From Enterobacter sp. BIGb0383 (lineage in GTDB: Bacteria; Pseudomonadota; Gammaproteobacteria; Enterobacterales; Enterobacteriaceae): a stretch of DNA of 64,000 nucleotides. The translations under genes and the position numbers were made by a program. Position 1 is the first letter of the stretch; every line of letters begins with the position of its first letter. The notes beneath the pieces are model-generated. The model searched no databases. It was given only the letters and a program-made list of their open reading frames with translations, and was not told where the DNA came from. This document shows, one piece after another, positions 21,072 to 32,767 of the stretch. The stretch lies in NCBI RefSeq assembly GCF_003751845.1, contig NZ_RJKQ01000002.1:186001-250000 (forward strand), given 5' to 3'.

Positions 21072-21686
21072 ATGTATTCTTATCAACCTTCCGAGGGACA
21101 CGGTCTGCCCCACGATCCGCTTAACGCCATTATCGGCCCGCGGCCTATCGGCTGGATCGCCTCAGCGGATTCTCAGGGCAGAAATAATCTTGCGCCCTAC
21201 AGCTTTTTTAACTGCTTTAACTATCGACCGCCGATTATCGGCTTCGCCAGCAGCGGCTGGAAAGACAGCGTCCGCAATATTATCGAAAGCAAAGAGTTTG
21301 TCTGGAATCTGGCGACTCGCCCGCTGGCGGAACAGATGAATGAAACCTCAGCCAGCCTGCCCCACGGCGAAGATGAATTCAGCCGGGCGGGCCTGACGCC
21401 GCTGGCCAGCCAGTTTGTCGCCGCGTCCAGAGTGGCAGAAAGCCCGGTGCACTTTGAATGTCGGCTCTCCCAGTGCATTCAGCTAACCACGGCCAACGGC
21501 ACGGCGCTTGAGACCTGGCTGGTACTCGGTGAAGTCGTGGCAATACATATTGATGAGACGCTGCTGGAAGGCGGAATCTACCAGACGGCGAAAGCCCAAC
21601 CGGTTCTGCGTGCCGGAGGACCGACCGCTTATTACACCATCAGCGAAGAGCAGCGTTTTGATCTGGTCCGCCCGGACGCCCGCTGA
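21072..21686 (+). CDS. Flavin reductase-like domain protein (DIM6/NTAB family)
   Basis: FMN-binding split-barrel protein of 204 residues. The N-terminal PLNAIIGPRPIGWIAS and NLAPYSFFNCFNYRPPIIGF segments are the flavin-contacting motifs of the flavin-reductase-like family. Members are flavin reductase partners of two-component monooxygenases or esterase-like proteins; no partner oxygenase is nearby. It lies between rlmF and ybiI, where E. coli K-12 carries mcbA, fiu and ybiX instead. Cytoplasmic, without signal or membrane segments. The exact reaction is unknown. Confidence 0.85.
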   Translation: MYSYQPSEGHGLPHDPLNAIIGPRPIGWIASADSQGRNNLAPYSFFNCFNYRPPIIGFASSGWKDSVRNIIESKEFVWNLATRPLAEQMNETSASLPHGEDEFSRAGLTPLASQFVAASRVAESPVHFECRLSQCIQLTTANGTALETWLVLGEVVAIHIDETLLEGGIYQTAKAQPVLRAGGPTAYYTISEEQRFDLVRPDAR

Positions 21687-21748
21687 TCCCGGTCTCTGCT
21701 TTATTATCTATAATTAAGCAGAGACGTTTTTATGCGCGGAGGTGAATG

Positions 21749-22015
21749 ATGGCTTCAGGCTGGGCAAACGACGGTGCGGTTCAGGATCAGATCGACAGTA
21801 CGCTTGAAGATGCGGTCGCCAGAGTCCGAAATGAACTGCCTAAAGGCGAAAGCCTCGAATTTTGTGAAGAATGTGAAGCCCCCATTCCGCAGGCCCGACG
21901 CAAGGCGATTCCAGGCGTACGTTTGTGCGTAAACTGCCAACAGGATAAAGATTTACACAAGTCTACATTTGCAGGATATAATCGCAGAGGTTCCAAGGAT
22001 AGCCAGCTACGTTGA
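21749..22015 (+). CDS. ybiI: DksA/TraR-type zinc finger protein YbiI
   Basis: Small protein of 88 residues with a four-cysteine zinc finger, CEEC-17aa-CVNC, of the DksA/TraR type, and the conserved tail GYNRRGSKDSQLR. It lacks the long coiled coil of DksA, so a direct RNA polymerase secondary-channel role is not assured. The GGAGGTGA ribosome site serves two adjacent ATG codons (21746, 21749); the second gives the E. coli start MASGWAND. Confidence 0.92.
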   Translation: MASGWANDGAVQDQIDSTLEDAVARVRNELPKGESLEFCEECEAPIPQARRKAIPGVRLCVNCQQDKDLHKSTFAGYNRRGSKDSQLR

Positions 22016-22039
22016 CGTTTCCTTACCGTAAAATACAGC

Positions 22040-22051
22040 GCAAGCGCTTGC
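22040..22051. promoter_or_regulatory. Palindrome with LacI-family operator look
   Basis: GCAAGCGCTTGC is a perfect 12-bp palindrome with a central CG, the style of LacI/PurR-family operators. It lies just after ybiI and 250 bases before ybiJ. No cognate regulator can be named. Confidence 0.25.
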
Positions 22052-22300
22052 CTTTACGTACATAAAAAACGGCGAAAGAAGTCGCAAAATGTGCCCTCTC
22101 TCTCGCCGCTAATCCGCGTCAGTCATTCTTAAGCCAAACGACAAAAATAATTTATTAATAATCAATACATTATTAATCATTCAATTTTTTCGAATAAGGC
22201 TGTCAATTCTCTTCGATTTTATCTCTCGTCAAAAACCGTGATACTTATCACATCGACGGAACATCGTCCCTTTAACAGAACAACCTGCGAGAGATTAACT

Positions 22301-22561
22301 ATGAAAACCATCAAATATGCTGTTGCCGCTATCGCCCTGTCTACCCTGTCCTTCGGTGCCTTCGCTGCACAGTCTGTGACGCCGGCTCAGGCTCAGAGCA
22401 TGCACAAAATCGGTGTTGTATCAGTACAGGGTGCAAACACGCTGGACGGTCTGGAAGCGAAACTGGCTGAGAAAGCCGAGGCTGCCGGTGCAAAAGGCTA
22501 TAGCATCACTTCTGCCAATACCAACGACAGAATGAGCGGTACTGCGGTTATTTATAACTGA
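22301..22561 (+). CDS. ybiJ: DUF1471 periplasmic protein YbiJ
   Basis: Small secreted protein of 86 residues of the BhsA/McbA/YhcN (DUF1471) family. The signal peptide ends at GAFA-AQSV, followed by the single DUF1471 fold (KIGVVSVQGANTLDGLEAKL to the terminal SGTAVIYN). Family members respond to stress and influence biofilm and envelope; YbiJ itself has no assigned role. ATG 22301 has a CGAGAGATTA ribosome site, and the frame open to 22238 would destroy the signal peptide. Single gene with its own terminator. Confidence 0.92.
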   Translation: MKTIKYAVAAIALSTLSFGAFAAQSVTPAQAQSMHKIGVVSVQGANTLDGLEAKLAEKAEAAGAKGYSITSANTNDRMSGTAVIYN

Positions 22562-22640
22562 TTGAATCCTGTCTTACCCGCCAGCTAACCCACTGGCGGT
22601 GCTCCAAACCCTCATTGACCTTTTTGATACCCTTGCATTT

Positions 22641-22670
22641 GGCCCGTTCATCGCTGAACGGGCTTTTTTT
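22641..22670 (+). terminator. Intrinsic terminator after ybiJ
   Basis: GCCCGTTCA pairs with TGAACGGGC over TCGC, followed by seven T, ending 5 bases from the ybiB stop codon. Confidence 0.93.
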
Positions 22671-22674
22671 ATGC

Positions 22675-23646
22675 TTAATCCCAGCTCCGGGCGATACGCG
22701 CCAGCCCGTCCTGCAGCGTGACCACCTCGCCGGTCGCCACCAGACAACAGGCCATTTGCAGCTTCAGCGAATGCGGGATCGGTTCGCTACCGGTCAGGCA
22801 GCGCTCAATCCAGCGTGCGGTCGTTTCCGCATCTTTCGCCCCAGGCAGCGAGATAGCGTCTTCCAACGCCTCGGTTTGCCGCTCAACCATTACCGTCACG
22901 CCCTGCTCATCGATCAGATTGATCTGCGGGCAGCGCTGCGGGTTAGCATAGACTTCTCCTTCGGTACCGTGCATCAGCAGCGCCCGGCCCTCAATGCCGG
23001 CGAAGAATTGCCCGACCCGATGAACGTACTCCGGGTGAGAGACGCTGCTCAGACGCAGAGCTTCATTTTCCGCAAACGGGGTCGCCAGCTTGGCCAGAGT
23101 ATGGGCGCTGTTACGCACGCCCATCCGCCAGCGCAGAGCCAGCTGGGTTTCCAGCGGCGGGCAGAGCACGCCTACCGGAATATAGACCGGTCGGTTGCCG
23201 TCGAGCTGCGCCTGAGCCTGACCGACATGCAGCGTAGGCTCAATCCCCAGCAGGGTAAAAATGGTTTCGCTTAAGACACGGGTGGGATCTTCGCTGATAC
23301 CGTGCACCACCACCGGATAACCCAGTTTGCTCAGCAACAGCGCCAGCAGCGGCGTCAGGTTCGCCTGGCGGCGCGCGCCGTTATAGGTCGGGATCACAAT
23401 CGGCATCGGCTTTGCGACCGGCGGCGTCAGACGCATCATATGCTGTTGCATGGCCTGGTAGAACGCGGGCATCTCCGCCTCGCCTTCGCCTTTAATGCGC
23501 AGGGCAATCAGAATCGCCCCCAGCTCAACGTCCGGCACCTCGCCATCGAGGATCATCCCGTACAGCGCACGGGCGGTATCAGCATCCAGATCGCGGGCGT
23601 GATTTTTGCCGCGGCCAATCTCTTTAATAATGGTGCGGTAATCCAT
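22675..23646 (-). CDS. ybiB: TrpD2-like nucleic-acid-binding protein YbiB
   Basis: Protein of 323 residues with the anthranilate phosphoribosyltransferase fold (TrpD2 group). E. coli YbiB binds single-stranded nucleic acids and is LexA-regulated with dinG; it does not work as a TrpD enzyme. The N-terminal helical domain (ALYGMILDGEVPDVELGAILIALRIKGE) is recognisable, while the PRPP-binding glycine loop of true TrpD is replaced by MPIVIPTYNGARR. It follows dinG after 27 bases and is probably its operon partner. Confidence 0.92.
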   Translation of the reverse strand: MDYRTIIKEIGRGKNHARDLDADTARALYGMILDGEVPDVELGAILIALRIKGEGEAEMPAFYQAMQQHMMRLTPPVAKPMPIVIPTYNGARRQANLTPLLALLLSKLGYPVVVHGISEDPTRVLSETIFTLLGIEPTLHVGQAQAQLDGNRPVYIPVGVLCPPLETQLALRWRMGVRNSAHTLAKLATPFAENEALRLSSVSHPEYVHRVGQFFAGIEGRALLMHGTEGEVYANPQRCPQINLIDEQGVTVMVERQTEALEDAISLPGAKDAETTARWIERCLTGSEPIPHSLKLQMACCLVATGEVVTLQDGLARIARSWD

Positions 23647-23673
23647 GACAACTCCTTACATCATGCGCAGGCG

Positions 23674-25815
23674 TTAGCGACGGCGCCGTTTAGATTTAGG
23701 TTTGCTGTTAATCATAACCTCAGGCACCTCAGGTTGCGCTATCGGAAATACCGGCAGCGCATCCAGTAAACGCTTCCCGTAATTTTTGGTCAACAGTCGC
23801 CGGTCGTAGATCACCACCTCTCCCCGACAGCCGTGGCTACGGATGAGCCTGCCGACCTGCTGAATCAGGTTAAAAGAGGCGCTGGGCAGGCTCTGGACCT
23901 CAAACGGATAGCGGTTAAGACTTTTCAGCCACTCGCCCTCGGTGATCACCACCGGACTGTCGATAGGCGGAAACGCGATTTTGTGGATATGCACCTGGCT
24001 GAGCAGATCGCCTTTGAGATCCAGTCCTTCGGCAAAGGATTGCAGCCCGACCAGCACGCTGCGCTCGCCGCCCTCTACCCGCTTACGATGTAGTTCCACC
24101 AGCCGATAACGGGGCTGATCCCCCTGGACCAGCAGCAACAGACGCAGGTCGGTGACAAAGGTCAGAAACAGCTGCATCGCCCGCTGGCTGGCAAAGAGGA
24201 CCAGCATTCCTTTATGTTCTTTACTTTCGAGCTGCTGACGGAAGAAAGCGGCCATTTCGGCGATATGCTTCTCTTCGTGCTCCATCTTTGGCTCATGCTG
24301 CATCTTCGGGATCACCAGACGCCCTTGCTCAACATGGTTGAACGGGGAGCCCAGCGCCACAAAACGGTCTCCGGCCTTCTCGCGCAGGCCGCTCATCTCC
24401 TGCAGACGGGAGAAGCTGTTCAGGGAGCGCAGGGTTGCCGAAGTCACCACAATATGCGGGACGCTACGCCAGAGCAGCTTTTCCAACTGGTCGCTGACGC
24501 GGATCCCCACGCAGTGGAACCAGAGGTGAGTCTGGCCTTCGCGCACGTCGCGGGTCGCCCATTTCGAGACCGGCGCGCCCGACGCCTGGGCCATCGCCGC
24601 CAGACGCCAGAGCTTGCTCTGGGCTTCGAACATGCCGAGGGCGCGGTTCATCTGCAGCAGGATCCGGTGCAGACGCACGATGTCGTGACTGCCGGTTTTT
24701 TCGCTGAGATCGCCAATAAAGAGATCCGCCAGGCCGCGCAGCATATCGGTCAGCTTTGCCAGCCGCTGGCAGATAGCCATCACCTCATCCGGTAGCTCGC
24801 CCATGGCGAAACGGTACTCCGCCTGCGGGTCCGAGGGCATCAGCAGGTCGAGGATACGATTCAGGGAGGCGATAAGCTCATACAGCTCTTCGCAGTGGGC
24901 GTTGAGCCGCTCAGGCAGAGCCAGCGGCGGCGTGGTTTTCGGCCGGAACTGCTCAAGGCAGGTCGCCACCAGTTTGGTAAAGAGATCGAGCTGCAGGCGA
25001 TACCAGGGCGCGGTGATCTCCGCGCTCATCTCCAGGGCATCACGCGCCACGTCGGGCAGATGGTGTCCTTCGTCGAGGACCAGCAGCAGGTTTTTTGCCT
25101 CCGGCAGCACGGCATCGCTCTCCATTGCCGCCATCACCAGGGCGTGGTTTGCCACCACCACTTCCGCTTCCTGAATTTCACGCCGGGCGACAAAGAACGG
25201 GCACTCGCGATACCACATGCAGTTGCGGTTGAGGCAGCTGGCTTTATCGGTACTTAACCGACGCCAGAGGTCGTCGCTGATGGCTTTATCCGTATGGTCA
25301 CGCAGGCCGTCCCACTTATAGCCGTCGAGATCCGCCTTCAGGCTGGCGCAGCGCTGCTGCTCCTCTTTGTTATTCGCCGTTAGTTCATCGTCAAGAAACG
25401 CCAGCAGATCCTGCTGAGCCGGTTCGGTACTGGCGAGCGCGTTAAGATTGCGCGGACACACATAGCGGCCACGGCCAAAGGCGGCGGTAAAACGCAGCTC
25501 GGGAATGATTTTGCGCAGCAGGGGGAGATCTTTGGTGAAGATTTGATCCTGCAGGGCGACGTTGGCGGTGCTGACCACCAGCGTTTTTTGCTCCTCGCGG
25601 GCGATAGCAATACCGGGGATCAGATACGACAGGGTTTTCCCCACGCCGGTCGGGGCTTCGATAGCCAGATGCCGCCCCTCTTCACCGGCCAGGGTTTTCG
25701 CCACGTCGGCGATCATCTGCCGCTGCGGTGCACGGGGGATAAAATCGGGGATCTGTTCCTGAAGCGCCTTATACCAGGCGGCGATTTGCGCCTTCAGCGC
25801 CGCGTTAAGAGCCAT
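23674..25815 (-). CDS. dinG: ATP-dependent DNA helicase DinG
   Basis: XPD/Rad3-type superfamily 2 helicase of 713 residues (716 in E. coli), 5'-3' polarity, unwinding R-loops, D-loops and forks. Walker A is EAPTGVGKT, motif II is LDEGHHL. The Fe-S cluster cysteines lie in SCLNRNCMWYRECPFF plus the earlier CASLKAD cysteine. The late motif QQVGRLIRS is helicase motif VI. A LexA box precedes it, in agreement with SOS control, and ybiB follows in the same direction. Confidence 0.96.
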   Translation of the reverse strand: MALNAALKAQIAAWYKALQEQIPDFIPRAPQRQMIADVAKTLAGEEGRHLAIEAPTGVGKTLSYLIPGIAIAREEQKTLVVSTANVALQDQIFTKDLPLLRKIIPELRFTAAFGRGRYVCPRNLNALASTEPAQQDLLAFLDDELTANNKEEQQRCASLKADLDGYKWDGLRDHTDKAISDDLWRRLSTDKASCLNRNCMWYRECPFFVARREIQEAEVVVANHALVMAAMESDAVLPEAKNLLLVLDEGHHLPDVARDALEMSAEITAPWYRLQLDLFTKLVATCLEQFRPKTTPPLALPERLNAHCEELYELIASLNRILDLLMPSDPQAEYRFAMGELPDEVMAICQRLAKLTDMLRGLADLFIGDLSEKTGSHDIVRLHRILLQMNRALGMFEAQSKLWRLAAMAQASGAPVSKWATRDVREGQTHLWFHCVGIRVSDQLEKLLWRSVPHIVVTSATLRSLNSFSRLQEMSGLREKAGDRFVALGSPFNHVEQGRLVIPKMQHEPKMEHEEKHIAEMAAFFRQQLESKEHKGMLVLFASQRAMQLFLTFVTDLRLLLLVQGDQPRYRLVELHRKRVEGGERSVLVGLQSFAEGLDLKGDLLSQVHIHKIAFPPIDSPVVITEGEWLKSLNRYPFEVQSLPSASFNLIQQVGRLIRSHGCRGEVVIYDRRLLTKNYGKRLLDALPVFPIAQPEVPEVMINSKPKSKRRRR

Positions 25816-25829
25816 GGAGACAACCTGAA

Positions 25830-25849
25830 TACTGTATAAACAGCCACTA
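25830..25849 (-). promoter_or_regulatory. LexA box of dinG
   Basis: On the minus strand the sequence reads TAGTGGCTGTTTATACAGTA, one base different from the LexA site known upstream of E. coli dinG. It lies 15 bases before the dinG start. Confidence 0.85.
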
Positions 25850-25993
25850 TTGTGACACTTTTCAGCGGGTCGGGATATGCCTTTTTGTCAGCGGCACGTG
25901 GAGCGGTTTCGCAAAGTCGATCACAACTTAAGCATGCGCGCCGACCGACGCGTTGATCATTGCCTGACCCGGTGCTAGTTTTGAATCGCATCT

Positions 25994-26022
25994 CGCTTGT
26001 TACCGCATCGTCGGGCAAAACC
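25994..26022 (+). promoter_or_regulatory. RAT 1 (BglG/LicT-type ribonucleic antiterminator)
   Basis: The core TTGTTACCGCATC with the 3' part GGGCAAAACC agrees with the E. coli bgl RAT at 22 of 29 positions by eye. Its 3' half forms the 5' arm of the following terminator, exactly the mutually exclusive arrangement used by BglG-family proteins. Confidence 0.85.
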
Positions 26023-26087
26023 TGAATGCAGACTCAGAGGCTATTTTTAGCCCGTTTCTGTATTTATGTTTTGCCCGATTTTGTTTT
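26011..26087 (+). terminator. Leader terminator overlapping RAT 1
   Basis: TCGGGCAAAAC (26011-26021) pairs perfectly with GTTTTGCCCGA (26068-26078), followed by TTTTGTTTT. The long loop contains a small GGCTA/TAGCC hairpin (26039-26052). Read-through requires that an antiterminator protein holds RAT 1. Confidence 0.85.
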
Positions 26088-26110
26088 GTACAACAGCACT
26101 CTTCCGTTCA

Positions 26111-26139
26111 GGCTTGTTACTGTTCAATCAGGCAAACCC
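26111..26139 (+). promoter_or_regulatory. RAT 2 (second BglG-type antiterminator site)
   Basis: GGCTTGTTACTG and CAGGCAAACCC match the E. coli bgl RAT at 21 of 29 positions. No downstream complement of CAGGCAAACC and no T-tract is found, so there is no second terminator. In E. coli bgl the two RATs flank bglG; here only about 90 bases separate them. Confidence 0.75.
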
Positions 26140-26209
26140 CAGAGGAAACAAGGCGCCGACCCGGTCGGTGATTGTGGATGAAGCCCGGCTTCAGTCTGGA
26201 GGAACGACG

Positions 26210-29463
<3,254 letters not shown>

Positions 29464-29474
29464 GGCAGAAGCAA

Positions 29475-29506
29475 AACAGGGTTGAGGCCGCGGCCTCAAC
29501 CCTGTT
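29475..29506. terminator. Bidirectional terminator, bgl operon and rhlE
   Basis: A perfect 32-bp palindrome, AACAGGGTTGAGGCCG followed by its reverse complement, between the convergent genes. It is flanked by AAAA on the left and GTCTT on the right. Confidence 0.88.
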
Positions 29507-29509
29507 GTC

Positions 29510-30880
29510 TTACTGTGCCGCAGCAGGCTTACGCGGACGGCGACGTGCGTTGCCGTTCGCCGGTTTGCCGTCGGCGCTGCGCGGAGCAGAATTGCGCGGG
29601 GCACCGCTACGACCGCCGCCGTTTTCGGCGCGCGGAGAGCGCTGACGCTGGCCCTGACTCTGGCCGCCGCCTGCACCCTGACCGCGTCCACCGCCGCCGC
29701 GCTGCTGGCGACCGTTCTGGATAGGTTCCGCTTTGATGGACGGATCCGGCTCATAGCCCTCAATGGCGATACGCGGGATCTCTTTTTTCAGCAGACGTTC
29801 GATATCACGCAGCAGCTTATGCTCGTCCACGCAGACCAGCGACAGGGCTTCACCCGTCGCCGCCGCACGGCCGGTACGGCCAATACGGTGAACATAATCT
29901 TCCGCCACGTTCGGCAGCTCATAGTTAACCACGTGCGGCAGCTCTTCAATATCCAGGCCACGGGCCGCGATATCCGTCGCCACCAGCACGCGCAGATCGC
30001 CGGATTTAAAGTCGGCCAGCGCACGAGTACGCGCCCCCTGGCTCTTGTTACCGTGGATAGCTGCACTGCCGATACCGTCTTTATTCAGCTGCTCTGCCAG
30101 ATGGTTAGCGCCGTGTTTGGTACGGGTAAAGACCAGCACCTGCTGCCAGTTACCCTGGCCGATCAGGTGGGAAAGCAGTTCGCGCTTACGCTTTTTATCA
30201 ACCAGATGCACATGCTGAGTGACCTGCTCGGAAGCGGTGTTGCGGCGAGCCACTTCCACTTCCAGCGGGTTGTTCAGCATTTTTTCTGCCAGCCCTTTGA
30301 TGTCATCGGAGAAGGTCGCGGAGAACATCAGGTTCTGACGACGCGCCGGGAGTTTTGCCAGCACGCGGCGGATATCGTGGATAAAGCCCATATCCAGCAT
30401 GCGGTCGGCTTCGTCCAGCACCAGGATCTCGACTTTATCGAGCTTAACGGCGTTCTGGTGTTCCAGATCCAGCAGACGGCCAGGCGTTGCGATCAGCACA
30501 TCAACACCGCCGCGCAGTTTCATCATCTGCGGGTTAATGCTGACGCCGCCGAAGACCACCAGCGAACGAATATTGAGGTAGCGACTGTATTCACGAACGT
30601 TTTCGCCAATCTGCGCGGCCAGCTCGCGGGTCGGGGTCAGGATCAGCGCGCGTACCGGGCGCTGCCCTTTGGCGTGCGGATTATGATCCACCAGACGCTG
30701 CAGCAGCGGCAGGGTGAAACCGGCGGTTTTCCCGGTACCGGTCTGGGCGCTGGCCATCAGATCGCGTCCCTGCAGCACCGCAGGGATCGCCTGCTGCTGA
30801 ATCGGGGTAGGTTGCTGGTAGCCCTGCTCGGCAACGGCACGCAGGATATCGGGGTTCAAGCCCAGGGAATCAAAAGACAT
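29510..30880 (-). CDS. rhlE: ATP-dependent RNA helicase RhlE
   Basis: DEAD-box helicase of 456 residues. Q motif [12 protein letters not shown], Walker A AQTGTGKT, motif [15 protein letters not shown], motif III SAT and motif [11 protein letters not shown] are all present. After about residue 380 comes a low-complexity Gly/Arg/Gln/Ala tail ([18 protein letters not shown]), a typical RNA-binding extension. RhlE assists ribosome assembly and RNA turnover. Monocistronic. Confidence 0.96.
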   Translation of the reverse strand: MSFDSLGLNPDILRAVAEQGYQQPTPIQQQAIPAVLQGRDLMASAQTGTGKTAGFTLPLLQRLVDHNPHAKGQRPVRALILTPTRELAAQIGENVREYSRYLNIRSLVVFGGVSINPQMMKLRGGVDVLIATPGRLLDLEHQNAVKLDKVEILVLDEADRMLDMGFIHDIRRVLAKLPARRQNLMFSATFSDDIKGLAEKMLNNPLEVEVARRNTASEQVTQHVHLVDKKRKRELLSHLIGQGNWQQVLVFTRTKHGANHLAEQLNKDGIGSAAIHGNKSQGARTRALADFKSGDLRVLVATDIAARGLDIEELPHVVNYELPNVAEDYVHRIGRTGRAAATGEALSLVCVDEHKLLRDIERLLKKEIPRIAIEGYEPDPSIKAEPIQNGRQQRGGGGRGQGAGGGQSQGQRQRSPRAENGGGRSGAPRNSAPRSADGKPANGNARRRPRKPAAAQ

Positions 30881-31070
30881 AACAACTCCGAACCGCCCCG
30901 ACCGTTTCCGGTGTAGTTTTCAGGGAGATAATAACAAACAGATGACAAAAACCACGGTGTCGCAAGGGGGCGGAGTGTAGCAGCTTTTGTGATCGGACGC
31001 ATAAAATATCCTGTGAAGATTAATCTGCAAAATAACCCTCTGGACAGGGTGCCGATCCCGACCTACTTTT

Positions 31071-31086
31071 AATCAATCGATTGATT
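31071..31086. promoter_or_regulatory. Probable CecR operator
   Basis: AATCAATCGATTGATT is a perfect 16-bp palindrome 20 bases before the cecR start. A TetR regulator next to such a palindrome is usually autoregulated, so this is the likely CecR operator controlling the cecR-ybhGFSR operon. Confidence 0.75.
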
Positions 31087-31106
31087 GATTTGTGAGCTAA
31101 CCGACT

Positions 31107-31778
31107 ATGGCAACGAGCACAGAAAAAGGTATCCAGTCCAGAAAACAGCTGATCGCCGCCGGGCTGGAACAGTTTGGCGAATACGGGCTGAACGCCACCA
31201 CCCGCGACATCGTCGCCCTCGCCGGGGTTAACATCGCCGCCATCAGCTACTATTTTGGCTCAAAAGAGCATTTATATCTCGCCTGCGCCCAGTCCGTTGC
31301 TGACTTTATCGGCGAGCACTTCCGTCCCTATGCAAATAAAGCAGAGCTGCTGCTCCGCGCAGCAGAGCTGGATAAAGCGGCGATACGCGAGCTGATCCTC
31401 AGCGCCTGTCACAATATGACCCTGCTCCTGACTCAGGATAACACCCTCGGCCTGAGCAAATTTATCTCCCGCGAGCAGCTGTCGCCAACCGCCGCCTGCC
31501 AGCTGGTGCATGACCAGGTCATTGTCCCTCTGCACACCTGTCTGACCCGGCTGATCGCCGCCTGCACCGACCGCGACGCCAACGATACCGAAACCATTTT
31601 GCATACCCACGCCCTGCTGGGCGAGGTGCTGGCCTTCCGCCTCGGGCGGGAAACCATTCTTCTGCGCACCGGCTGGAACGAGTTTGATGAGCAAAAGGCG
31701 GCGCTGATTTTTCAGGTCATCACCTCTCATATCGATTTTATTCTGCAAGGACTCGCCCAAAGGAGCGCCCGGCCATGA
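31107..31778 (+). CDS. cecR: TetR-family regulator CecR (YbiH)
   Basis: TetR-family repressor of 223 residues. The N-terminal HTH is [31 protein letters not shown] (about residues 30-60), followed by a DUF1956-type ligand domain. E. coli CecR controls ybhGFSR and rhlE and affects sensitivity to cefoperazone and chloramphenicol. It starts the operon; the stop overlaps ybhG by 4 bases. The N-terminus differs from E. coli but the DNA-binding domain is very similar. Confidence 0.93.
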   Translation: MATSTEKGIQSRKQLIAAGLEQFGEYGLNATTRDIVALAGVNIAAISYYFGSKEHLYLACAQSVADFIGEHFRPYANKAELLLRAAELDKAAIRELILSACHNMTLLLTQDNTLGLSKFISREQLSPTAACQLVHDQVIVPLHTCLTRLIAACTDRDANDTETILHTHALLGEVLAFRLGRETILLRTGWNEFDEQKAALIFQVITSHIDFILQGLAQRSARP

Positions 31779-32767
31779 AAAAACCTGTCATCCTCATACT
31801 GGTTATCGTGCTGCTGGCCGCGCTCGGCGGCGGATGGTTCTGGTATCAGAGCAAACAGGACAACGGCCTCACCCTCTATGGCAACGTCGATATCCGCACC
31901 GTCAATCTGAGCTTTCGCGTCGGCGGACGTCTCCAGGCATTAAGCGTCGATGAGGGTGATGCCCTCAGGGCCGGCCAGACGCTGGGCCAGTTAGATCCCG
32001 CTCCCTACAAGAACGCGCTTCTGCAGGCGAAGGCGGATGTCTCCACCGCCCGGGCGCAGTATGAGCTGATGACCGCCGGTTATCGCGCAGAAGAGATTGC
32101 CCAGGCTGCCGCCGCGGTGACCCAGGCCCAGGCCGCGTATGACTACGCGAAAAAATTCTACCAGCGCCAGCAAGGGCTGTGGAACAGCCGCGCCCTGTCG
32201 GCTAACGACCTGGAAAATGCCCGTTCCTCCCGCGATCAGGCCCAGGCCAGCCTGAAATCGGCCCAGGATAAACTGAACCAGTACCAGGCCGGTAACCGCC
32301 CGCAGGAAATTACCCAGGCTCAGGCCAGTCTTGAACAGGCCCAGGCCCGGCTGGCGCAGGCGGAGCTGGATTTGCAGGACACCACGCTGGTTTCGCCTTC
32401 CGACGGCACCCTGCTGACCCGCGCCGTTGAGCCGGGCAGTATGCTTAACGCGGGCAGTACCGTGATGACGCTGTCCCTGACCCGCCCGGTCTGGGTGCGG
32501 GCTTATGTGGATGAACCCAACCTGAATCAGGCCCAGCCGGGCCGCGACGTGCTGCTCTATACGGATGGCCGCCCGAATAAGCCCTATCACGGCAAAATCG
32601 GCTTCGTCTCCCCCACCGCAGAATTTACGCCGAAGAACGTTGAAACCCCGGACCTGCGCACCGACCTGGTGTACCGCCTGCGTATTGTCGTGACCGATGC
32701 CGACGACACCCTGCGTCAGGGAATGCCGGTGACCCTGAGTTTCCCGACCGGATCGCGCAATGAGTGA
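31775..32767 (+). CDS. ybhG: HlyD-family membrane fusion protein YbhG
   Basis: Periplasmic adaptor of 330 residues with one N-terminal membrane anchor or uncleaved signal ([17 protein letters not shown]). Then come a biotinyl-lipoyl-like domain ([18 protein letters not shown]), a long alpha-helical coiled hairpin rich in Ala/Gln (residues 85-195) and a beta-barrel domain. It links the YbhFSR ABC exporter to an outer-membrane channel. Overlaps cecR and ybhF by 4 and 8 bases. Confidence 0.94.
   Translation: MKKPVILILVIVLLAALGGGWFWYQSKQDNGLTLYGNVDIRTVNLSFRVGGRLQALSVDEGDALRAGQTLGQLDPAPYKNALLQAKADVSTARAQYELMTAGYRAEEIAQAAAAVTQAQAAYDYAKKFYQRQQGLWNSRALSANDLENARSSRDQAQASLKSAQDKLNQYQAGNRPQEITQAQASLEQAQARLAQAELDLQDTTLVSPSDGTLLTRAVEPGSMLNAGSTVMTLSLTRPVWVRAYVDEPNLNQAQPGRDVLLYTDGRPNKPYHGKIGFVSPTAEFTPKNVETPDLRTDLVYRLRIVVTDADDTLRQGMPVTLSFPTGSRNE

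Larger units (their letters stand above)
25816..26209 (+). promoter_or_regulatory. dinG-bgl intergenic region: bgl promoter and leader
   Basis: 394 bases without a gene. Besides the LexA box it holds a weak sigma-70 candidate for the PTS operon (TTGATC at 25953 and TAGTTT at 25976, 17 apart), a possible CRP site with TCACA at 25921, then two BglG-type antiterminator sites and a terminator. The promoter elements are tentative; the antiterminator elements are listed separately. Confidence 0.55.

Noticed and set aside
26156-26192. Small hairpins CCGAC/GTCGG and GAAGC/GCTTC as a second bgl terminator
   Set aside because: Short stems, no T-tract and no pairing to RAT 2.
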